From Acidobacteria bacterium UBA2999 (GTDB lineage: Bacteria > Acidobacteriota > Vicinamibacteria > Vicinamibacterales > UBA2999): DNA of 21,223 nt. The notes beneath the pieces are model-generated. The model worked only from the letters and a program-made list of their open reading frames with translations, was not told the origin of the DNA and did not search any database. Position 1 is the first letter of the stretch. Each line of letters opens with the position of its first letter. The position numbers and the translations under genes are program-made. The DNA lies in assembly GCA_002346475.1 (NCBI GenBank), contig DDZV01000038.1:21935-43157 (forward strand), given 5' to 3'. Positions 15,901 to 21,223 of the stretch are shown piece after piece.

Positions 15901-17527
15901 TCCGCCACCGCATCATGACATCTATTCCATTGAGGACTTGGCTCAGTTAATTCACGATCTCAAGAATGCTAATCCGAGAGCGCGGATTCACGTCAAATTA
16001 GTGGCAGAGGTAGGCGTGGGAACAGTAGCTGCAGGTGTGGCTAAGGCACACTCGGATGTCGTGCTTATTTCTGGGCATGATGGCGGTACCGGTGCGTCGC
16101 CGCTCACTAGTATCAAGCATGCGGGTGTGCCGTGGGAGCTTGGTCTTGCTGAAACCCAACAGGTCCTTGTAATGAACAGGCTTCGAGACCGGATCGTGGT
16201 ACAGGTTGATGGACAGATGAAAACTGGTCGAGATGTTGTTGTTGCAGCATTGATGGGAGCAGAAGAGTTTGGCTTTTCGACGGCGCCCTTGGTGGTAATG
16301 GGCTGCATCATGATGCGTGTTTGTCACCTCAATACTTGTCCTGTTGGTATTGCAACTCAGGATCCTGAATTGAGGAAACATTTTCAGGGAACTCCTGAGT
16401 TTGTTGAAAATTTTTTCCGTTTTGTTGCAGAAGAAGTCAGAGAGTTGATGTCTTCATTGGGATTCCGTTCATTGGACGAAATGATTGGACGTGTTGATTG
16501 CTTAGATGTCAGTTCAGCAGTAGAACATTGGAAGGCAAAAGGTATCGATCTTTCACGAGTTCTTCACAATCCAGAGATGCCTGCGAGTGTCGCACGGCGA
16601 GCTATTCGTAGTCAGGATCATGGTCTCGACAAGGCTTTGGACAACGAACTCATTACGCAGGCATCTAAAGCTCTTGACAGACAAGCCCCGGTTGAGATCT
16701 CTATGCCTATTCGTAATGCAAATCGTACTGTGGGTACCATGCTTGGTTACGAGGTCACACGTCGATACGGTGAAAAAGGGTTGCCGGACGATACTATCAA
16801 GATTACGTTTACTGGCTCGGCCGGGCAGAGTTTTGGTGCCTTTCTTCCACGTGGCATTACATTGACACTGGAAGGTGATGCCAATGATTACTTTGGCAAA
16901 GGTTTATCTGGGGGTCACCTAGCTGTATTCCCTTCGCACTTAGCGACGTTTGTTGCGGACGAGAACATTGTTGTTGGCAACGTATCGTTGTATGGAGCGA
17001 CGGCTGGAGAGGCATTCATTTCTGGTGTTGCTGGCGAACGATTTTGCGTCAGAAATAGTGGTGCAACAGTAGTTGTCGAAGGTGTTGGCGAGCATGGTTG
17101 CGAGTATATGACTGGCGGGCGCGTATTGATTTTAGGAAGCGCAGGTCGTAACTTTGCTGCAGGGATGAGCGGAGGCGTTGCTTACGTGTTAGATTCCGAA
17201 GGGATGCTTGAAACTCGGTGCAATTCTGAAATGGTAGATCTTGAGACACCTGATGCAGATGATTTAGTTTCTTTGCGAGTGCTAATTGAAAGACATGTTG
17301 CAATTACTGGCAGTAAACGCGGCACACGTCTACTCGCCAACTGGGAAGACACTCAACGGCATATTGTTAAGGTCATGCCAAGAGAATACAAACGTGTATT
17401 GATGGTAGAGGCTAAAGCGAAGGCAGAGCAAAGAGAGCCAGATTTTGCTGAGCTCGTTGGAACAACAGTTATTCGACAAGTAGGAAACTCTGGCACTAAT
17501 GATGCCGTTGTGAGAAGTAATGGGTAA
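12902..17527 (+). CDS. gltB: Glutamate synthase (NADPH), large alpha subunit
   Basis: 1541 residues, normal for bacterial GltB. It converts glutamine plus 2-oxoglutarate into two glutamates with electrons from GltD. Domains in order: class II glutamine amidotransferase (about 24-430) with the nucleophile Cys24 in HDACGVGF, plus HQRFSTNTFPSWPLAHP and HNGEINT; central domain (about 470-780); FMN-binding synthase domain (about 860-1230) with GAMSYGSIS, KSNTGEGGEDP, PGEGGQLPGHKV and ISGHDGGTGASPL; a 3Fe-4S site at Cys1135, Cys1141 and Cys1146 (C-x5-C-x4-C); and the C-terminal GxGxG beta-helix (about 1290-1490). About 23 residues precede the catalytic Cys and would be removed on maturation, as known for the family. 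Its stop overlaps the gltD start by 8 nt. Confidence 0.98.
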   Translation: MSEALSSYSSGKGLYRPGHEHDACGVGFIAHIKGVPSNGIIRKALQILRNLEHRGACGCEVNTGDGAGLLMPMPDRFLRKVTEFALPPEGQYGAGLIFLPQDAHDRKQVEDLINSTVEKEGAKVIGWRDVPTDDHLLGESARAASPIFKQVFIGSLPEARKQDQKRPERKLYVIRKLIEHAVNQLDISQTSKDLSYIVSLSSQTLLYKGMLTAAQVEPMFPDLSDSEMEAALVLVHQRFSTNTFPSWPLAHPYRYVAHNGEINTLRGNINWMRAREALLHSDLFGEDLRKVLPVILEGGSDTATFDNVLEFLVMAGWSIPHAILTMIPEPWSGHKEMSSERKAFYEYHASLMEPWDGPASIAFTDGKAIGAVLDRNGLRPSRYYVTKDDLVVMASEVGVLDIPPEEVLVKERLRPGRILLVDTEKGRIVDDEEIKADLVAEYPYADWLKQHLVDIDDLPSADPSSLPDHDTVFSRQQAFGYSQEDLRLLLGPLAQGGADPIGSMGDDASLAVLSDRSRILYDYFHQQFAQVTNPPLDAIREELVTSMASTIGQERNLLEPGPESCEKIKLQHPIVDNSHMARLRHLPPTVPFRSVMLSMLFDPEEGGLGLEKAMTSLCEQASEAVANGYNILILSDRGVDARHAPIPSLLATSGVHHHLVRKGTRTQCGLVIESGDAREVHHASLLIGYGAEVVNPYLAFESLDDMLRQGVITNLSHEEAVERYLKALNKGILKVMSKMGISTLQSYCGAQIFEAVGLNQAFVDQYFTDTASQIGGIGIDVIAQETLRRHDQAFGKKPVVPKELDGGGQYQWRRDGEYHLFNPDTVYKLQHATRSGQYDIFREYTGMVDQQNEHRSTLRGLFQFKPVGPPVPLEEVEPTSAILTRFATGAMSYGSISAEAHETLAIAMNRLGAKSNTGEGGEDPARYTKDSNGDSRRSAIKQVASGRFGVTSEYLVNADDLQIKMAQGAKPGEGGQLPGHKVYPWIAKVRYATPGVGLISPPPHHDIYSIEDLAQLIHDLKNANPRARIHVKLVAEVGVGTVAAGVAKAHSDVVLISGHDGGTGASPLTSIKHAGVPWELGLAETQQVLVMNRLRDRIVVQVDGQMKTGRDVVVAALMGAEEFGFSTAPLVVMGCIMMRVCHLNTCPVGIATQDPELRKHFQGTPEFVENFFRFVAEEVRELMSSLGFRSLDEMIGRVDCLDVSSAVEHWKAKGIDLSRVLHNPEMPASVARRAIRSQDHGLDKALDNELITQASKALDRQAPVEISMPIRNANRTVGTMLGYEVTRRYGEKGLPDDTIKITFTGSAGQSFGAFLPRGITLTLEGDANDYFGKGLSGGHLAVFPSHLATFVADENIVVGNVSLYGATAGEAFISGVAGERFCVRNSGATVVVEGVGEHGCEYMTGGRVLILGSAGRNFAAGMSGGVAYVLDSEGMLETRCNSEMVDLETPDADDLVSLRVLIERHVAITGSKRGTRLLANWEDTQRHIVKVMPREYKRVLMVEAKAKAEQREPDFAELVGTTVIRQVGNSGTNDAVVRSNG

Positions 17528-18968
17528 ACCTACAGGTTTTATTGAGATTCAGCGAAAGAAGCATCCAACCAGACCAGTTCAAGAGCGGTTGAAGGACTGG
17601 CGCGAGGTGTATCTGCCGTACTCCTCTGAAGTTCTGGCAGAACAGGGTGCTAGGTGTATGGATTGTGGTATTCCATTTTGTCATCAAGGCTGTCCCCTTG
17701 GAAATTTAATTCCGGACTGGAATGATCTTGTCTATCGGGATCAATGGAGTGCTGCGATTGATCGTTTGCATGCAACAAATAATTTCCCAGAATTTACTGG
17801 GCGTCTTTGTCCGGCACCTTGCGAAGGTTCGTGTGTACTTGAAATTAACAATGATCCAGTCACAATTAAAGGAATCGAAGTTTCGATTATTGATCGGGCA
17901 TTTGAGGAAGGATGGGTAACACCACGTCCTCCTACGTCACGAACTTGGAAAAAGGTTGCAGTAGTTGGTTCAGGCCCAGCGGGTCTTGCAGCAGCCGATC
18001 AACTTAATCGTGCTGGACACCTTGTCACGGTTTACGAGAAGTCAGATCGGATTGGCGGGTTGCTACGTTACGGTATTCCTGAATTTAAAATGGAAAAGCG
18101 TGTCCTTGATCGCCGTCTCGACATTATGTCGATTGAAGGTGTGGTGTTTCGATCTGGTGTGAATATTGGTGTTGATGTTCCTGTAAGCCGACTGCTTCAA
18201 GACTTTGATGCCGTCTTACTAGCTGCTGGGGCAGGCTGGCCAAGAGATTTAAAGGTTCCTGGACGAGAACTTAAGGGTATTCATTTTGCGATGGAGTATT
18301 TAACTCTTCAGAATCGTCGCTGTGAAGGAGATAAGATTTCAGAGAAAGAGTTTATCTCTGCCGAAGGTAAGCGCGTGGTTATTATTGGAGGTGGTGACAC
18401 TGGAGCTGATTGCCTCGGTACTGCTCACAGGCAAGGTGCTCGTTCAGTACATCAATTTGAATTATTACCAAGACCACCAGACGTTCGTAGCGCAGATAAT
18501 CCATGGCCACAGTGGCCAAATATTTTTCGGGTATCCCCGGCGAATGAAGAGGGTGGAGAACGTTTGTACTCTATATCTACCCAAGGATTCACTGGTGACA
18601 ATTCAGGTCAAGTTAAGCAACTCACTGCAGTGTCAGTCGAGTTAGTCAAGCGTGAGAGTCGAGTGGAATTCGTGCCAGTTCCGGGAAGTGAGCTCACAAT
18701 GGATGTTGATCTTGTCTTTCTGGCGATGGGTTTTCTAGGGCCGGAGCAGGGTCCGCTAGTTACAGAACTCCAACTAAAACTCACTGAACGTAACAATGTG
18801 TGGCGTGACGAAAATTGGATGACTAGCACTCCTGGAGTGTTTACCGCTGGTGATATGCAAAGAGGGCAGTCTTTAATTGTTTGGGCAATTGCAGAGGGTC
18901 GCAGTGCAGCGCGTGCAATAGATCGATCTCTAATGGGTACTTCAAAACTATCCGCTCCGCTTCCTTAA
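17520..18968 (+). CDS. gltD: Glutamate synthase (NADPH), small beta subunit
   Basis: 482 residues. It takes electrons from NADPH through FAD and two 4Fe-4S clusters and passes them to GltB. The N-terminal cluster region has Cys46, 49, 54 and 58 (CMDCGIPFCHQGCP) and Cys97, 101 and 105 (CPAPCEGSC). The FAD dinucleotide fold is at about 148-155 (VVGSGPAG) with YEKSDRIGGLLRYGIPEFK after it; the NADPH fold is at about 288-294 (IIGGGDTG). The end shows GVFTAGDMQRGQSLIVWAI, the second FAD contact. The ATG lies within ATGGGTAA at the end of gltB, so the two subunits are probably translationally coupled. The aspartokinase gene follows after 166 nt. Confidence 0.97.
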   Translation: MGKPTGFIEIQRKKHPTRPVQERLKDWREVYLPYSSEVLAEQGARCMDCGIPFCHQGCPLGNLIPDWNDLVYRDQWSAAIDRLHATNNFPEFTGRLCPAPCEGSCVLEINNDPVTIKGIEVSIIDRAFEEGWVTPRPPTSRTWKKVAVVGSGPAGLAAADQLNRAGHLVTVYEKSDRIGGLLRYGIPEFKMEKRVLDRRLDIMSIEGVVFRSGVNIGVDVPVSRLLQDFDAVLLAAGAGWPRDLKVPGRELKGIHFAMEYLTLQNRRCEGDKISEKEFISAEGKRVVIIGGGDTGADCLGTAHRQGARSVHQFELLPRPPDVRSADNPWPQWPNIFRVSPANEEGGERLYSISTQGFTGDNSGQVKQLTAVSVELVKRESRVEFVPVPGSELTMDVDLVFLAMGFLGPEQGPLVTELQLKLTERNNVWRDENWMTSTPGVFTAGDMQRGQSLIVWAIAEGRSAARAIDRSLMGTSKLSAPLP

Positions 18969-19073
18969 TCGAAAGTTTTTCATTTATTGAGCTATCGTAG
19001 AGTAACTTTATGCCTGACCTCAGCTACGACTGTACGTCATAGTAAGGGTGACAGTGCTTTTTTGGTCTAATTG

Positions 19074-19105
19074 TTAGGTAGGCGTTTTCTTTGTCGTTTA
19101 CCTAA
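19074..19105 (+). promoter_or_regulatory. Leader hairpin upstream of the aspartokinase gene
   Basis: TTAGGTAGGCG (19074-19084) can pair over all 11 positions with CGTTTACCTAA (19095-19105), two pairs being G-U, around a 10-nt T-rich loop. It ends 29 nt before the ATG. No T tract follows. It is too small for a lysine riboswitch; G-U pairing suggests a structured RNA rather than a DNA operator. Confidence 0.4.
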
Positions 19106-19134
19106 GAACACAGAATTTATCTGGAACGAGACAA

Positions 19135-20559
19135 ATGTTAATTGTTATGAAATTTGGTGGCACTTCTGTTGGTTCAACTGAACGGATTGTACAAGCGGCT
19201 CGCCTTGTTGTTGAGAGTGCATCACAGGGGCATCAGGTTGTTGTAGTTACGTCTGCAATGGGTGGTGTAACCGATCTTCTCATTGACACCGCCAAGCGAG
19301 CAGCTACGGGCAATTGGGAACCGAAGTTCGTAAAACAGTTATTTGACAAGCACAAATCCGTTGCGGATGAACTTATTGGAAATAATAACAATGAACACTC
19401 AAAGGTTTTGCAGGCCCTCTCAAAATATCTAGATCGCTTTGAGAAACTTTGCTCAGACTTGGCACTTTCTCATGACTTAACACCAAAGTTGCTAGACTCT
19501 ATTTCTAGCATGGGCGAACGGCTGGCCGCACCATTGGTGTCTGCAGCCATTGTTTCGCAAGGGAATCAGTCGCAGGCTGTAGACGCCACAGAGCTTATCC
19601 TTACAACGGACAAGTTTGGTGGAGCAGAGCCTTTAATGGATGAAACGAAAGAACGCACTTGCAAGCGGCTTAACCAGATTGTGGATCGTGGGGAGATTCC
19701 TGTAGTGACAGGTTTTATTGGCGCGACAGCTGCTGGTGTATTGACTACATTAGGTCGTGGCGGTTCAGATTATTCGGCATCAATTCTTGCATCAGTACTA
19801 GACGCTCAAGAAGTTTGGATATGGACAGATGTTAATGGTGTTATGACTGCAAACCCATCTGAAGTACCGGAAGCACGGTCGCTCTCTGAGATTTCGTACA
19901 GTGAGGCTTCTGAGCTAGCTTACTATGGTGCTAAAGTACTTCACTATAAAACGATTCTGCCTGCTTTTCGGAAGCAGATTCCTGTTCGAATACTCAATAG
20001 TTTTAATCCAGAACATCCTGGCACTCGAGTTAGCGTAGAGGGGAATCCCTCTGAACATGGTGTTAAAGCTGTGACATCAATTCGTGGCGTTTCCCTGATT
20101 ACAATTAGCGGCACTGGTATGCAGGGTATTCCTGGCATTGTGGCAAAAACTTTTGATGTTGTTGCAGCTGAACAGGCTAACGTGTTGATGATTTCTCAGG
20201 CTTCTTCAGAAAACAACGTATGTTTTATTATCAAAGATACAGAAGTTTCGGGGGTAATGAAGGCTCTTCGATCAGTGCTGGATTTTGAGCTTTCTTCTGG
20301 GCATATTGAAGAAGTTTCTGATAAGGCCGTTGCGATCGTGGCAGCTATCGGTGATCGTATGCACGGGACGCCTGGGATTTCAGGGACGGTTTTTGGTGCA
20401 CTTGGAGAGAATCATATTAATGTGATTGCAATTTCTCAGGGTTCATCCGAACGGAACATTTCGCTTGTTGTTAATGAGTCTGATGCGTCTCGTGCGGTAA
20501 AGGCGATTCACCAGGCTTTTCATCTTGGGGAGCCACTAGCTGGTTCAACCTCTCACTAA
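19135..20559 (+). CDS. lysC: Aspartate kinase, ThrA/LysC-type, monofunctional
   Basis: 474 residues. It phosphorylates aspartate, the first step to lysine, methionine, threonine and diaminopimelate. The N-terminal kinase domain has KFGGTSVGS (6-14), SMGERLAAPLVSA, GFIGATAAGVLTTLGRGGSDYSAS, VWIWTDVNGVMTANP and ELAYYGAKVLH. Two ACT domains follow: about 322-385 (GTGMQGIPGIVAKTF, VLMISQASSENN) and about 400-465 (GTPGISGTVFGALGENHINV, AISQGSSERNIS), so end-product feedback is expected. The extra segment between KFGGTSV and SMGERLA and the C-terminal IHQAFHL match the aspartokinase part of ThrA, but the protein stops where homoserine dehydrogenase would begin. A second Met at codon 5 could also start it; GGAACGAG lies 4 nt or more upstream of the first ATG. 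Symbol assigned by function; thrA-like is equally apt. Confidence 0.93.
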   Translation: MLIVMKFGGTSVGSTERIVQAARLVVESASQGHQVVVVTSAMGGVTDLLIDTAKRAATGNWEPKFVKQLFDKHKSVADELIGNNNNEHSKVLQALSKYLDRFEKLCSDLALSHDLTPKLLDSISSMGERLAAPLVSAAIVSQGNQSQAVDATELILTTDKFGGAEPLMDETKERTCKRLNQIVDRGEIPVVTGFIGATAAGVLTTLGRGGSDYSASILASVLDAQEVWIWTDVNGVMTANPSEVPEARSLSEISYSEASELAYYGAKVLHYKTILPAFRKQIPVRILNSFNPEHPGTRVSVEGNPSEHGVKAVTSIRGVSLITISGTGMQGIPGIVAKTFDVVAAEQANVLMISQASSENNVCFIIKDTEVSGVMKALRSVLDFELSSGHIEEVSDKAVAIVAAIGDRMHGTPGISGTVFGALGENHINVIAISQGSSERNISLVVNESDASRAVKAIHQAFHLGEPLAGSTSH

Positions 20560-20589
20560 CAACTGTAATTGATAAGGGCGGTTGAAGGT

Positions 20590-21223
20590 TCAGAGCTTTA
20601 GAATTTCAAGTGCGATCTGCAATGGTTCTGTTTGTTGAAGTAGTTGGCTAGTATTTGTTGAAGTTGCTGGAGTGATATTGAGCTTTATTGTCGTACCTTT
20701 TGGCAACTCGATAGGGTCGTTAAGCCAGTAGCGTCGATTCCACTCTGGCCTGGCCGCATGTAGTCGAAAAATATCTATCTCTCGCGCTGTTGGCGAAATA
20801 GCACTGATAGTAATTGAATCGTACACTTGATCTAGTTGAGGCCTTAGAGCAAGCAATCGAACGGAAGCCGGTAGCTTTAATGTGACTGTGCGCTGGTCAT
20901 TTATATTGTCTGCAGGTGCTAGCGCAAGCGTTTCAATGCTACGGCCAGAGAGTGGAGGGTCTGTAAGGTACAACCCAAGAGTGCTAAGGTCTGTCTGATC
21001 TTTAGCCTCATCGCGCCAGTGCTTTTTGTAAGAAATTTTTATATCTAAGGTAGCTCCTGCTGGGAGATGAAAAGCTGTGCCGCTTGGTGCAGGGATTACA
21101 TCATGTCCTGGCAACCAGTTGGCGAGCACTGCACCATCACGAATTGAAATGAGTGCACTTCGTACCATTGACGGTGTTCCAGGCAACAAGTCTATTGATC
21201 GAATCCACGAGTCCTTGTCTAAG
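20590..21223 (-). CDS. PHM/DBH monooxygenase-fold protein lacking copper-site histidines, N-terminus beyond window
   Basis: The frame remains open to the window edge (211 codons), so the TTG at 21187-21189 is probably internal. The layout matches the PHM-like proteins often found with cytochromes or redoxin domains: W-I-R-S-I-D-L-L-PGTPSMVRSALI; VLANWLPGHDVIPAPSGTAF; LPAGATLDIKISY; STLGLYLTDPP; LLALRP; and a final W-N-R-R-Y-W-L-N-DPIELPKGTTIKLNI. In active relatives the corresponding places carry the His-His pair after the PG segment, an H-Y-H strand and an HMH motif that bind two coppers. Here they read VRSA, ISYKK and QLDQ, so copper chemistry is unlikely. No neighbour explains it; it converges on lysC with 30 nt between. 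The family assignment is from remembered motif order. Confidence 0.5.
   Translation of the reverse strand, partial: LDKDSWIRSIDLLPGTPSMVRSALISIRDGAVLANWLPGHDVIPAPSGTAFHLPAGATLDIKISYKKHWRDEAKDQTDLSTLGLYLTDPPLSGRSIETLALAPADNINDQRTVTLKLPASVRLLALRPQLDQVYDSITISAISPTAREIDIFRLHAARPEWNRRYWLNDPIELPKGTTIKLNITPATSTNTSQLLQQTEPLQIALEILKL

Noticed and set aside
12902..17527. Numerous 60-130 codon ORFs in other frames inside gltB
   Set aside because: They lie over strongly conserved GltB coding sequence, show no domain-like sequence and have no ribosome sites. They are shadows of the real frame.
18969..19134. Lysine riboswitch upstream of the aspartokinase
   Set aside because: The region is too short for the five-helix lysine aptamer and none of its conserved loops is visible; only a simple hairpin is present.
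1..21223. tRNA, rRNA, CRISPR arrays, insertion sequences, att sites or phage genes
   Set aside because: No cloverleaf-like sequence, repeat-spacer pattern, transposase, or terminal repeats with target duplication could be seen in the gaps between genes, which are mostly under 170 nt.

Overview
The window carries mostly ordinary bacterial core genes. The bacterium is Gram-negative: it has an outer-membrane beta-barrel, lipoprotein and Sec signal peptides, and a diheme periplasmic cytochrome. It has moderate GC content and often uses TTG/GTG starts. The gene mix (DUF4390 and DUF4399 proteins, AceK beside isocitrate dehydrogenase, a degenerate PHM-like protein of a kind common in Acidobacteriota-type genomes) makes me lean weakly towards Acidobacteriota. 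This is inference; no rRNA or other marker gene is present.

Layout, left to right. (1) 1-2237: a minus-strand DUF4390 exported protein cut by the left edge, then a plus-strand pair of exported proteins: a beta-lactamase-fold protein that has lost its catalytic Ser and Lys, and a small outer-membrane barrel. (2) 2254-5412: a minus-strand ACT-DUF5612 protein divergent from a DUF169 protein, then a 14-TM DHA2 drug-type exporter. (3) 5469-8508: aceK and icd, overlapping by 8 nt, so the isocitrate dehydrogenase kinase/phosphatase is made with its own substrate enzyme. (4) 8612-9466: a DUF4399 lipoprotein and then a broken remnant of an ammonium transporter (Amt C-terminus only). (5) 9599-12493, minus strand: a GAF-AAA+-Fis sigma-54 activator and a diheme c-type cytochrome. 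An unexplained plus-oriented terminator hairpin lies between them. (6) 12494-12901: a 408-nt divergent intergenic region with two back-to-back perfect hairpins upstream of gltB. (7) 12902-20559: gltB-gltD (NADPH-dependent glutamate synthase, also an 8-nt overlap) and a ThrA-type monofunctional aspartokinase preceded by a leader hairpin. (8) 20590-21223: a minus-strand protein cut by the right edge, resembling the PHM/DBH copper monooxygenase fold but without the copper-binding histidines.

The genes converge on the 2-oxoglutarate/glutamate node. Isocitrate dehydrogenase, gated by AceK, makes 2-oxoglutarate and NADPH; GltBD uses both to make glutamate; aspartokinase draws on the aspartate made from it. 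The Amt remnant and the NifA-like activator architecture fit a nitrogen theme, but I found no sigma-54 promoter linking the activator to these genes. I see no tRNA, rRNA, CRISPR array, insertion sequence or phage genes, and no clear new multi-gene system. The best leads are the two catalytically degenerate exported proteins, the aceK-icd coupling, the Amt relict and the structured non-coding stretches.
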